Part shown: piece by piece, positions 23,641 through 34,955 of the stretch
Layout: the number at the start of each line of letters is the position of its first letter
How positions within the stretch are numbered: the stretch's first letter is position 1
Source: Sternotherus odoratus
Lineage: Eukaryota; Chordata; Testudines; Kinosternidae
Reading direction: 5' to 3'
Assembly: GCA_032164245.1 (NCBI GenBank)
Contig: JAVMKO010000020.1
Coordinates: 6,537,206-6,601,205 of the forward strand
DNA: 64,000 bases
Made by a program: the position numbers and the translations under genes
Notes under the pieces: generated by a model
What the model saw: only the letters and a program-made list of their open reading frames with translations
Told to the model about the DNA's origin: nothing
Database searches by the model: none

Positions 23641-25262
23641 TACTATTAATGCTACACTGTGCAGTCCTCGATCCTGCACTCTGAGCTCTGCTGTCAGACT
23701 CTCATACCCATGTGGTATCTCATTGGGTGGGGCTCTGCATAGACACAAATGTCCATCTGTGTGGATTAGCATGGGGCCTTCTGTAATATTGACTATAAAC
23801 ACTACAGTTCACTGCAGCATGGTTTGGGCCACTGCTCTGCAATGCTGTAGTACTTTTCTCTCCCCTCCATCCATCTTAGCCAATTGGGTCCCATCACCAT
23901 CGTATCTGAGCATTTACACTTGGGTTGCACCTTTTTTAGTATTTGCCTTCCTATCTATTATTCCGGCTGTTTTAGGTGATGTTCATGCAACTGCACAACT
24001 AGAAAGTTAAACTGGGAAAGGGAAGTAGCCTGAAAGCATGTAAAGTTATGAGATTTCTGTGGTAATAACCTGATAAGGTTGAAGAGCAAGATAAGGAGAA
24101 AGATAAAATATATTTTTCTTAAGTAGAGATGAAATGTGTTTCTCTGTTTGCCCTGGTTCAGTCTTTGGGCTGAGGGTGCTCTGTGAAGCCCAGAAACAAT
24201 ACCTGTGCAGCAAGTGCCATCATTATATGGCTACCTCCACACCTTCTGGTCAGCAGGTAACTGTCACAACTGTTTTATTTCAAGATAAAATATCCCTGCA
24301 CTGAAACCATCTCCATCTGGCTCTCATTACAGAAAACAGGGCCTTGTACTAAGTGTCATTTAGAAGAACCTGGAAAACATTTTCCATGGCATTCCATTCA
24401 CCTTGGGCATTCAATAAATGATTTATTAAAAGTCTGACCCAAAGTGCCTTTGGAGCGAAGGAAAAGATTTCCATTGACTTCAATGGGCTTTGGATCAGGC
24501 CCTAAATAAGGTTAAAATTATCTGCATTTCTAGCATGTAAAAGGTGCACTTCAAATTAGGGATAAGCTTGAAGCTCCCCCTCAGTGTAAACTGGCACACT
24601 TCCATTGAAGACAATCAAGCTACATCAGTTTATCCCAGTGGAGGTCAGAAGCACAGCATCCAACCCAGTGAGAAGTGAATCTCAACAGGAAGACGGTTAG
24701 TGCATTACATGGATGGATGGATGGGAGGATGGATCAGGGGAAGAGGTTTCCTTTACAGCTGATCAGCGTTCATCTAAAATTTTGGCAAAAAAAGAAGGAA
24801 AAAAGGATAAAAAGTTAACTAAACTTTTTGATGTCCCAGAAAAGATTTGGTTTGGATTCAGTTCAAATTCTGGGTAATGGTTTGGATTTGTACTTATTTT
24901 ATCTTGTTTGGTTCAAACAAACCTAAGCTCAAGACACCTAGGGGGAGGGCGTTTCTTCAATAGCTTTGCAACTGATGCCTTTGTTGATATAAGACACCTG
25001 TCTATAATAAATGGCAGATGTAAAATCAATAATTTTAACTCATAAAAATAATGTGGGTTCTCAGACTTTTCATGGGATTCTGAAAAAGCAAAAGATTGCC
25101 AGGAAACTAGCTTAGTTACATTAGTTTGCTGAAAAACTAGTCCAAGGATATGCGTTGTGGTAATGTATTTGTATACATCATCTTTCACCTTCACAGGCCC
25201 CAGAGCACTTTGGTTTAGAGCCATCTTGGGTGAGCTCTATGGTACAAGGACTTTTTGTTATG

Positions 25263-25348
25263 TATGTACAATGCCTAGCACAAGGAGGTTCTGGACCCTA
25301 AGTGGCGTTCCTAGGCGCTACCACAGTACAAATAATAAATACACAATG
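25263..25348 (+). repeat. LINE/SINE 3' tail ending in AATAATAAATA
   Basis: GTACAATGCCTAGCACAAGG, TTCCTAGGCGCTACCACAGT and ACAAATAATAAATAC form a terminal segment found several times in this window in both orientations. Confidence 0.55.
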
Positions 25349-25639
25349 CTTTACAAGTGAGATGGGTCTGAACCAAAACCCTTCATTCACACACTGCCAA
25401 ACTCTGGTGTGCTTGAGATCTGGGTCTACATTTTGCAGCTTCTACCCAGCTGGGAACCTACCAATGCTAGCATGAAAAGAAAACATTGGCTAAGGGCAGC
25501 AGAGCAAACTCCATGGCTTATGAAAAGTGAAACAACATGTCACAGGCTGCCATGTAGCCAAATCCAAACATGAAAATAAATCTAGTTTCTCGGCTACTGG
25601 CCAGAGCCAGTAGAACTGGGGTGAAATGGCTCATCTAGA

Positions 25640-25650
25640 ATGAGAGAGAA

Positions 25651-25682
<32 letters not shown>
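25640..25682 (+). repeat. GA microsatellite
   Basis: A run of GA dinucleotides with occasional AAA interruptions. No other feature is associated with it. Confidence 0.95.
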
Positions 25683-25763
25683 GCCTGCTTTTTTTCACAG
25701 CAGTCATTTTTGGCTGATCTACACAGCATTACCTATGATGGTGTCCCTTGAATAGATATGTGA

Positions 25764-26165
25764 ACAGAGCTAGCACCGGGGTTTGTTGCAGGGTTTGGTT
25801 CCTGGGTTAGTGTTTTTGTGGTATGGTCTGTAGTTGCTGGTGAGTATTTGCTTCAGGTTGGGAGGCTGTCTGTAATCGAGGACTGGTCTGTCTCCCAAGA
25901 TCTGTGAGAGAGAAGGAATGTCCTTCAGGATAGGTTGTACATCTTTGATGATGCGCTGGAGAGGTTTTAGTTGGGGCTGAAGGTGATGGCTAGTGGCATT
26001 GTTACTTTCTTTGTTGGGCCTGTCCTGTAGTAGGTGATTTCTGGGTATCCTTCTGGCTCTGTCAATCTGATTCTTCACTTCAGCAGGTTAGTACTGGAGT
26101 TTTAAGAACGCTTGATAGAGATCTTGTAGGTGTTTGTCTCTCTTTGAGGGATTGGAGCAACTGTG
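25764..26165 (-). mobile_element. Penelope-like retroelement ORF fragment
   Basis: On the minus strand one frame reads SCSNPSKRDKHLQDLYQAFL, then (after one stop) VKNQIDRARRIPRNHLLQ, LQPQLKPLQRIIKDVQPIL, and DYRQPPNLKQIL. This ordering (charged linker, LQ.IIKDVQPIL, then a RQPPNLK.L motif) is the region between reverse transcriptase and the GIY-YIG nuclease in Penelope-like elements of vertebrates. Neither catalytic domain is in the fragment. The subfamily cannot be named from this piece; assignment to Penelope rather than another GIY-YIG retroelement is inference. Confidence 0.6.
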
Positions 26166-26399
26166 GTTGTATCTGGTGTCCACTTCTAGGAAGTTCTAGT
26201 CTTCCTTACCACTGTCTTACTGGAAAGATGCAGCTAATCTTAGAGAAACACCACAAGATGTAAAAATAGCTTCCTGATTGATGTGGGATGTTGAGTTTTT
26301 AACTAGAGCATGTGCCACAAAGTATATCCAACTCTAATGGCTGGAAGGTGAAGGCAGAAACATTCAAACTGTAAATTAGTTTCCATTTTTAAAATGATG

Positions 26400-26575
26400 G
26401 TGATTAATTATTGGAGTAATTAAGGGATAAAGTAAATTCCTCATCACTGGGAAGTTTTGAATCAAGCTGGATGTCTTCCTGAAAGATCCACTCTAGTTCA
26501 TCCAGGAATTAGGGGCTTGATGCAGGAATTACTGGGTGAAATTCTATGGCCTGTGTCATGCAAGAGATCAGACAT
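26400..26575 (+). mobile_element. CR1 LINE 3' UTR remnant
   Basis: AAATTCCTCATCACTGGGAA, GATGTCTTCCTGAAAGA, GGCTTGATGCAGGAATTACT and GGTGAAATTCTATGGCCTGT + GTCATGCAAGAG follow the order of a known reptile CR1 3' UTR. The last terminal repeats are missing. Confidence 0.65.
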
Positions 26576-27704
26576 CTTAGGGCTGGAAGTCAATTTATGT
26601 TAATCGGGCCCTAAAAGCAGAGTTGACGGAGTCTAGCAGCATGACTGTATTTAAGCACAACGTGGGTAACTACGGGATAAGTCAAAAGGGTTTTAGTTGT
26701 CTTTATGTTTGTGAACGGCCAGTCACAAGCCACTCAACTACAGAACTCGCTCAGCCAGGGCTGTTCTCCTTCTGCTCTCATTGGATGCAATTCACCCCTG
26801 TCTAGAAGCACCAGCATGAAGGTTACACATCACTTAAGCCGTCTTTAGGACTTGAGCAAAGCATAGGCCCAGTGTTGGCTCTCTGCCCGGGGATGAATTT
26901 CATCCTCTTTGCAGTCTGGCTGCAGTTAACAGAGGTGACAGAGACACTGCAGGACCAGGTCTAGTCCAGACCAAGAGTTCTGATGGGTCTTATTTGGACA
27001 GAAAGGCAGGGGTGAAAGTAAACTATACATTAGCGGTGCCATCTCCTTTTCACAAACCACATTCTCCATCCCTGCAGAGAGTCTATTAACTTTCTTACAC
27101 TGGTCTCCTGTTAAATGAGACCCAAGTCCTAATTCCACAAGCCCTTTGTCTGCAGGACTTCCATTGGCCCTAAAGCGAGTTCAGTGCATACAGAGCTTGA
27201 AGGAGTGAACTCAGTTCTGTCTAGTTAGAATGGTCCCTGGTATATTGATGGCTGGCTTGCTGTGTTTTATGAGCTGCCCCATCCTTCCCCCTTCAGGAAT
27301 ATTGATCCTGCAGGGAAAAATTCAAGAACACAAGGCTAGAGAAAAGCAAGAGAATGAGTGTGTGTATATATCTAGCGAGAGAGAGTAAGGAGCACTCTGT
27401 TCTGTTGTAGCTCTGTAAATTGATGGGCAGATCATGATCAGTGGAGCTTTTGGCTACCGAGCTGTTAGTTCCAGGAAAAGAACTAATGTTTAGATTAATT
27501 TTCCATGACTGTATATAATGGAAAACCACACCACAATCATATGAGCAGAGAGAAGGTTACAATTCCATTCCGAAACCCTGCAACCCGTCAGCATAAGCCT
27601 ATTACTTTCGGTGAATACCTTTTTCTGAAGGCAAGTTTAACAACAGTTTCTAATTAGCATCTAATGAGTGTATGTAATGAGATTTTTTTAAAACTGCAGG
27701 AAGA

Positions 27705-28000
27705 AGTAGTATCTTGTAGTTAGAACACAGAGGACATGGGAGTCCAGGCCCCTGGATTCTAATCGCAGGTCTGGAAAGGAGTATGATCTAGTGGTAAAAG
27801 CAGGGGACTTGGGAGTCAGAACTCACAGCTGCTGGTCTCAGCTCTTGGAAGAAGTATGATCTGATGTTTATAGCTGAGAGTGGGATTAAAAACACATGGG
27901 TTCTATTCCTGATTCTGTGACCTTGGGCAAGTTACTTACTTATCCTATGATGCAGCTTCCTCACCTGTAAAACAGATGTTTACCTTACAGATTAACAATA
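27705..28000 (+). mobile_element. MIR-like SINE with repeated tRNA-like heads
   Basis: Two tRNA-like heads (TATGATCTAGTGGTAAAAGC near 27782 and GTATGATCTGATG near 27853) precede a MIR-type body: GACCTTGGGCAAGTTACTTA, then CTTCCTCACCTGTAAAACAG. The duplicated head suggests two overlapping insertions or a dimeric head. Confidence 0.6.
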
Positions 28001-28189
28001 AACCAGGACATGACACACTTCACTGAATCATGGCTCTGATCTGCTCCTTTTGGCATATTTGATTGGTCTAGGAAAGCACACCCGTGTTACATGTTAATAC
28101 TTAATTTGACTATGTAGTAGACCCTATAGGAGAGATGTGTTGGGAGACCTGGGCTCAAAATCAGCAGAGGAAAACCAGAGTATAAGGTA

Positions 28190-28800
28190 TGTAATTTCAA
28201 TGATGTGAACATTGAAGTATAATGCTTAGGCAATACCAAAAACACAGTTTCAAGTATCTGGGTTCCAGATTCCAGGAAAATGGGGAAGTGGAAATGATAT
28301 TAGAGCTATGCTAACAAATGCCTGGCTCACATGGAGAGAGTTAAGTGGTATATCATGTGACAGGAAGATATCAGTAAGGTTAAGAGGGAAAGTCTATTAA
28401 ATGGTGGCCCATCCAGTTTTAATGCATAGTACTGAGTGTGGGGCAACAAGAAGAAACAGGTGCAAATGGTGTGCTCCACAGAAACATGGATGTTGAGATG
28501 GGCGGCTGGTGTAAGCAAGAAAGACCATGTGAGGACATGCTCAAAGTAACACCCTTAAACAAAAACATCAAGGCTCAGGTGGTTTGGTCACGTAAACCAT
28601 AGTCCTAGACAACTGTGTAGGTAAGAGAGTCCAACAGATCAAGACTGGAGAAGACTAAAAGACAGAGAGGTCTTTCCCAGAAGAAATGGTGGGAAATCAT
28701 AAAGGAAGATACATTAGCATGTGGTATGATAGAGGGGATGGCACTGAAATGTCCTCCTAGAGTGGACCCCATGTGATGGAATTAATGCAAGGAAGAAGAA
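28190..28800 (+). mobile_element. RTE-like LINE, C-terminal reverse-transcriptase remnant
   Basis: Conceptual translation with frame breaks shows KYLGSRFQENGEVE, LSVGQQEETGANGV-like cysteine-poor linker, MLKVTPLNKNIKAQVVW.. and WWEIIKEDTLACGMIEGMAL, which follow the order KYLGS, RMLRW.GG, LRWFGHV, RGRPK, W, D of the RTE C-terminus. Several stops show it is dead. It ends in an AAGAAGAAAAG-like tail. Confidence 0.65.
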
Positions 28801-30480
28801 AAGTGAAACAGACTAATTCTTCCACATTTACGCCTTACTGATTTCAATAGGACCACTTGAGGAGGAAGGCATTACTCAATGTAGGTGTGGCAGAATCTGC
28901 CCCTAAAACTATTAGCAAATAGGTAATTTTTCAGGATCTTTTAATTGGATCCATGTACCTCAGATAAAGGCTGCTGCTAAGTGCTACATTCCCTGAGGTA
29001 GCACTAATAAGGTGTCCCCACAATTTAAAAGGTACTCTGGTGTGCCAGCAATGTTTAATGGGCTTTATGTTTCCTTGTGAACCTGCTGGAAGCTGACTTT
29101 ATGGCAAGTGAATAATGACTGAAATCTAGTAGTGGGTGATTAACACTGAAACAAATTGCTCTATATTCCCTAGAAAGATCTTTCACCCTGATTAAATCAC
29201 AGATTATTAATCACCTGGGAGGTCACCTTTCAGCAGAAAAGATACACAGATATGCATGTGGTTGGGGTGGAAGACAGCTTTGAGGTAGGAATGCTTTACA
29301 CTTGGTAAATTCCTATCCTACTCCCCGTGTGAGTTTTGCCACTGATTGCTTGCCTGCCTGCCTCTATTGATGAGTTTTGTGTCCTCTCAGGATCTAAGTG
29401 CTATGGTGGGAGATGGAGTTTTGCTCTGTATTTATAGGTACATTGGAATAAGGCAGAATATATGTGGATATATATTGTGTATATGGACAACTATAGCATC
29501 CTCTGGGGGTAGTGTGTGTTACATAATCAGGCACAAAGCCAGGTAGAGTTATTCTAGCCACTCAAGAAGTACAATAATTGCTCTGAACTACACCACCTGT
29601 GCTGGCTTTATTGCTACTATGAACTCCATTTATATATAGGGAATGTGTAGTGCCTATTAAAAAAAAATTGGAAAGCAGGCCCCGGCAATTACCGGGGATT
29701 TCAGAGGTGTGTCGTCACTGACCACCAATCAGAAAAGTCCAGTTCTGTTCAATACAACTTCTGTTATATGGCCCAAAATCCCACACCCTGATATGATGTA
29801 AGTGGCCTGATTAGATTTGCCTGGGCTTACCAGGTGCCTTGTGTGAAATGAAGCCTGTAAATGGACACAGAGCAAATATGTCACCATTAGCCACCCAACA
29901 ATCTGACCAGCTCAACCCAAACCTTTTCCTTGAAGTTGGGTTCTGGGGGGGGCTTGTCCGCTGAGCCACTGGTGAATCAGGTAGCCCTGCTCAGGTGCGT
30001 GCTCAGGTGCACGGCCCTGCTCAGGTGCATGCAGAATCAATGGGTGCTACTACTCATTTGCCTTACATGACTCATGTGAACACGATCCTTACGGTTTGTT
30101 ATCTTTGGCTTTCAGGACAATTGGTCAGATTCTTTTCCTGTCTCAGCTTCATAGTGGCATTTACAAGATTTGGGGTTATTTTACGCCACAGGTCCCATCC
30201 TAAAGCTACAATCAGAAACAACTGATTCTTTGTGTGTAATACAAAAGTTCCCGACACAGAAGGGCCCTAACCAAAACCCTGAAGGCCAAACACTTCATGA
30301 ACTCTGTGGAATGGACTTTTAAAGTTTAGAATCACCACCCACATTTTTCAGTTCTTTTCTCATGTGTATTTCTGGAAATTTACTACAGTCCCACAGGATT
30401 CAATGACCTCACTTTCCCTTCATGATAATGTAGACAAGCTCCTCCCTTTTCCAGCTGATGTGTCGTAGACCGGCCCTACC

Positions 30481-30565
30481 CGGGGTGAAATCCTGGCCTC
30501 ACTGAAGTCAATGAGAGTTTTGCCATTGCCTTTAGTAGAGCTAGGATTTCTCTCCTAACATTTGC
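30481..30565. repeat. Short palindromic repeat (GAAATCCTGGCC ... AGGATTTC), copy 1
   Basis: GTGAAATCCTGGCCTCACTG + AAGTCAATGAGAGTTTTGCC pairs with AGCTAGGATTTCTCTCC. The second copy is at 41437-41515. The repeat is about 75 bp and non-coding. Confidence 0.6.
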
Positions 30566-32374
30566 CTGTGACCTCTCTGATCTGAAGTCGTGTCCTGTCA
30601 TGTCTGAGGTGCTGCAAATCATTTGTAAATACCAGGTTGAGTAACCGAGAACACCGACCAGGGAAATACTTATTGTTTACACCACTATTGTCTGCTTATT
30701 ACTTATTATATATATTTTCATTTCTTTTGAAATTATCCTTTTTTTTTGCTATCAAAATGTTTTGTTTTTGGAAAAACTAAAAAATGGTCAGAATCTGGTT
30801 TTTCATCAAAAAATCCAGAACCTTGTGTGGATTTTTTTATTTCTTTAAATGAACTTTTTAAAAAAATTTCTTTCAAAAAATTTGTCTCTGAAAATACTTC
30901 CTGTCTAACCAGCTCCACCCTGAGAATTTACTCCCAGCCATGAATCTGTTTGGAAAGTTGCTGCAGAACTACTTACTCCACATGAAGGAAAGTTTGACTA
31001 GACCGTTCCATTGGCTGGTTTTTGCCTTCTACACTTTAAAAAAGAAATCCCTTTATACTTTTCAGTTCATTATATGGATCTGCTTCTCTTCCACGCATTC
31101 AGAGGCATCATTCCTTTCCCTAAGCTCTGCTGAGAAACATAAAATCCTTCCCAAACTAAGAAATTTTCCTAGTAATTCACTACACTGGAGTTTTCACAGT
31201 TAAATGCATAGACGGGGCAGTTTCATGCTTCAGTTAAAGTCGCACCTAAGTTAGCGGGTGTAATAATTTTGTGCTGTTAAAAATCTCCCACCGTGACTGG
31301 CATTTATACAACAACTCAGAGGTGGAAACTGCAGGTTTGGGGTGGGAGGGAAAAGGAGTGGGAACACATGAGCCTGCAAGCAGACTGAGGATCCAATCAG
31401 AAGTGCAGACATGCTCATGCGGCCTCCCTAGATTAAAGCGAGTTTGGGTAGGTCTATATGGGCTGCAATCACGACTCTGGATTGCAGTGTAGACATACAG
31501 TACCCTAAGGGGGACATGAATAGGATAGTATCCCATTAGAGAGGGCACAAGCCCGTCATATCTTCCCGCAGGGCTGCTTCTATGCATCTCCACTCACCTC
31601 AGCTCTCTACAGTCTTTGCACCCTCCTTTACACACTCTGTGGACCAAACCTGTCTCACTGAGAAGGATTCCACATGGGGCAGGCTGTGTTAATGTAACCC
31701 ATGGGGAAGCGTGTTACAGATCCCACACTGTGTCTGATCCACAGAGCCTATGACTCTGTTTCAGGGACCTGTAATGCACACTTATCAGTCGGTGACATCA
31801 CTTTCTGGCCTTGCTCAGTCCCACTGGCAGAGGCTTCATGGGAGAAGTACGGATGGTAGAGAGAAAGGCTGTGGATTAAGGCATTGGATTGGGATTTAAC
31901 AGTGGGCTTCAGTTTCCGTTCTGCCACAGACTTTTCTGTATGAACATGGGTAAAACTCCTAGGAAAGGGAGAAATTACTTTTTAACTGGGGATGATGATG
32001 ATGATTGCTCGTCTTGTCTGTTTTCTCTCTTCAGATTGCAAGGCCTTCATAGGAGCTGGTGCTTTCTCTGACTATAGGTTTCTAAGTGTTAAGGCATTTA
32101 GATGGGAACATTTTCCCACTGGGTGCACAGAAGAGGGGATCAATTTCACAGAAGACATCACTGTTGATATAAAAAAAACGTCAGCATGCCTGCGGAGGCT
32201 TGGCTGGTATGGGGTGGGTAAATCCAAAAAGAAGTAAGATAGAGAGAAGGAATCTGTCCTAATTGCCAAAAGCCATTGAGTCTTGTATCCTCTTCTGATT
32301 TCCTTCTGCCTCTGCCAGGGTGGTAGGTACCTCAGAAATATTCATAGCTATTAATTAATTATTATTATTATTAA

Positions 32375-32650
32375 TAGTAGTAGTATTGGAGTAGTGCCTA
32401 GAAGACCCCATTGTGCAAACACATAACACATAGTCCCTCAACCCCAAAGTGAACCATCTAAGGAGGCGCTTTTCATCTGTAGATCTCATAAAGCTTTAAA
32501 AAGGAAGGGATGTGTCATTATCTGAGTTTTATTGATGAGGAAACGGTGATCCAGAGAGATGAACTAACTTGCCCAGGGCCACAAGGACAGAGAGTGACTG
32601 AAAGCAAAGTCTTCTATCTCACAGCCTGGTGCTCTATCCAACGGGACCCC
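32375..32650 (-). mobile_element. MIR-like SINE with LINE-type tail, minus strand
   Basis: The reversed tail (AGTAGTGCCTAGAAGACCCC) is followed by GAGGAAACGGTGATCCAGAG, ACTTGCCCAGGGCCACAAGG and CAGCCTGGTGCTCTATCCAA, the reverse of a MIR-type SINE. Confidence 0.65.
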
Positions 32651-33130
32651 CTGGCTCCTTAAACACATAAGACCGATGGATGGAGTAGAGCCTGCTCACA
32701 TAGATGGTTGTCCTGCTGGCGTCTGCTGTACTGCCCTAATGACACTATGTATGGCCTGATTCACATCCCAATGACCTCAGTGGGCTTTGTACGGGGGCCT
32801 ATTGGAACAAATTAAGCCCTGGGGTAATCTGCCACAACTCCACTGAAGCCAGCTGTTTACAGCAGCTGTAAAATATGGCTTTAAAATCATGGCTAGGTTC
32901 ATAAGAGGTATATCTGAAGCAAAGCATAGTGCAAGGTTATAGACCCCATCCTGAAATTGCTCCTAGAGCAGGAACCAGTCCCCACATCCCGTTACACAGC
33001 CTATATTTGAAATCAAGGTTCAGTTGGCCAAACTCTGCTTGGGGGCAAGAACACAAGCTAAGGCTTGGAGATGACAGAGAGGCAGTGTGTGAAAAGTGCA
33101 TTAGACTGACGGGTAGGATTTAATTTATAC

Positions 33131-33363
33131 TTAGGTTTGCCCTAGCACCTATCTTTAAAAAGGGGAACAAAGAGGAATCATAGACCAGTCAGCCTAACTT
33201 TGATATCTGGAAAGATTCTGGAACAAATGATGAAACAACCAATTTGTGAGCACCTAGAGGATAATAGGGTTATAAGGAATAGCCAGCATGAATTTGTCAA
33301 GAATAAATTGTCAGGCCAACCTAATGTCCTTCTTTGACAGAATTACTGGCTTACAGTGAGTAG
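33131..33363 (+). mobile_element. CR1 LINE ORF2 fragment, left part (interrupted)
   Basis: Conceptual frames show PIFKKGNKEES, ISGKILEQMMKQPICEHLED-type coding (frame shifts present) and NSQHEFVKNK. The element is interrupted at about 33363 and resumes at 33776. Confidence 0.75.
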
Positions 33364-33775
33364 ACTGTGGTAAACCCAGAGCAGGCAGCTACCGGAGCAG
33401 GTGGTGATAAGAGAGGTAACTACAAGTTAATTGGGTTCAGCTGAGTAAGGTTGCCAGGGACCCAGGCAAGATCAGCGGATCCAATTAAAAGGCTGTCAGA
33501 GACCTTTTTAAAAGCTTCCCCGGCTAGGAAGGGGAGGGAGAGATAGAGGAAGTGAGGCTGTCAGCAGGTTGGGGCAGCAGGACAGGAAACCTCTCCAAGA
33601 AGGGAGACAGCTTACCCTGGACAGAGGGGAAAAGACCCAGCCAAAAAGGAGCAATTAGGGGAAGGGAAAGCCTGCCCTTGGGCTTTTTAGGCAGTTTGTC
33701 TGGACGGCACTTGCCTCGCCAGAGCATAAAGGACTTGAGCCTGGTGAGTCAGAGTCAGAGAAGGCACTTTGCCAC
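33364..33775 (+). mobile_element. 412-bp LTR-like insertion inside CR1
   Basis: The segment begins ACTGTGGTAAACCCAGAGCA and ends GGCACTTTGCCAC. TGTGGTAAA at the left and TTTGCCACA at the right form short inverted termini with the TG...CA form of an LTR. It sits exactly where the CR1 reading is broken, with short imperfect duplications (AGTAG/AATAG) beside it. TTTTTAAAAGCTTCC around 33505 could be a TATA-type promoter. No gag/pol sequence is present. Alternatives are a non-autonomous DNA transposon or a solo LTR of an unrecognised family. Confidence 0.5.
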
Positions 33776-33843
33776 AATAGGAAGTGGTATACATTATATA
33801 TCTTGATTTTAGTAAGGCTTTTGACATACTACCACATGATATA
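33776..33843 (+). mobile_element. CR1 LINE ORF2 fragment, right part
   Basis: The frame VVYIIYLDFSKAFDILPHDI resumes the CR1 reverse transcriptase directly after the insertion. It is cut again by the foldback element at 33844. Confidence 0.8.
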
Positions 33844-34328
33844 TTTGCATTTTTGTCTCCGTTAATGAGGTTATCATCATCGGATGGATTTTTTTTTTAA
33901 ACTTTAGGCCCTTTTATCATTCTGGAGGAGAGCTCTCACTAGTGCAAAGGATCCTAGTAATATTGACTAGTACCAGCCTCAGGACTGATCCCCTGCGGGA
34001 CCCCACTAGATATGCCCTCCCAGTTTGACAGAGAACCATTATATAAACATACGTAATTTATTCCCAGCTTTATTCTTTAGCCTTTATAGGTTACATTTGA
34101 TCTTCAAACACATTTTTACAATCGACTTCTAAATTCCTGAAAAACATGGAAACACAACTGGCAACTTTTAAGGGCCACTAGTGGGCACCACTAGAATTAC
34201 GAGGATCCTTTGCACTCGTGAGAGCTCTCTTCCAGAATAATAAAAGGGCCTAAAGTTTTAAAAAAAAATCCCATCTGATGATGTTTTGACTATAAAAATA
34301 ACCTCATTAATGCAGACAAAAATGCAAA
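33844..34328. mobile_element. Foldback element (485 bp) with about 125-bp inverted arms
   Basis: The left arm (TTTGCATTTTTGTCTCCGTT, AATGAGGTTATCATCATCGG, TTTAGGCCCTTTTATCATTC, GAGAGCTCTCACTAGTGCAA, AGGATCC) is complementary to the right arm (GGATCCTTTGCACTCGTGAG, AGCTCTCTTCCAGAATAATA, AAAGGGCCTAAAG, CTCATTAATGCAGACAAAAA, TGCAAA). The loop (33970-34190) contains about 70 bp of CR1 reverse-transcriptase sequence on the minus strand. Confidence 0.85.
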
Positions 34329-34879
34329 CCTAGTCTCTCTAGAATGCAAGAAGACCACAGGAATCCCACGTTACCCTGATTTCCTCGCCTTATTAGAAAC
34401 AGCTGTGGCTGCTGGTAACTCAGACCATTTCCAGGTTTGACGCTGAGGAAAAAATTTCACAACCTCTTTGTACATCTCAACTTCTCTGAGTGAATTCAAA
34501 ACAGGTCTTGCTTGACCCTCTCTTTTCCTTTTGCTTTCCAACGAAAAACACACGTCAGAAAGACCCCTGCTCTTGTAAACAAGGGCTTGCTGCACATTTC
34601 GTTCCTGCCGATACAAAGTGGGATTTGTGACCCGTCAAGGCAGAGATAAATATCCTGGGTTGGATCCTCAACTGATGTCATTTGGCAGAGCCTCCATGGG
34701 CCATTAGATGAAAAGACAACTTCCAGAAATACTGAGCTTTGATAATCACATGATATTTATGTGTAATACACACACCTTCTGGGTGTGGTGTTCTGTCCCA
34801 TCTAGTGGCACCAAGACCACTGCGAAAGAGAGAGAGGTAAAAATGAGTCTGCACTACTGCCTTAGCTAAGAACAAGCTG

Positions 34880-34955
34880 GCTTTTAGCTCATGTGGTAGA
34901 GGCTTATGCACTAAGTTCCAGAGGGGTCCCAGGTTCGATCTCGCCCGCCAACGGC
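34880..34955 (+). mobile_element. tRNA-like SINE head
   Basis: TTTTAGCTCATGTGGTAGAG (A-box-like) and CCCAGGTTCGATCTCGCCCG (B-box-like) are about 40 bp apart, a tRNA-like Pol III promoter. The anticodon arm does not fold into a proper tRNA and there is no clear body, so it is a SINE or SINE head, not a tRNA gene. Confidence 0.6.

Noticed and set aside
23561..24010. 149-residue plus-strand ORF
   Set aside because: No recognisable domain; begins within a dispersed repeat tail at 23550-23640 and lies antisense to ANTXR1 within its last intron.
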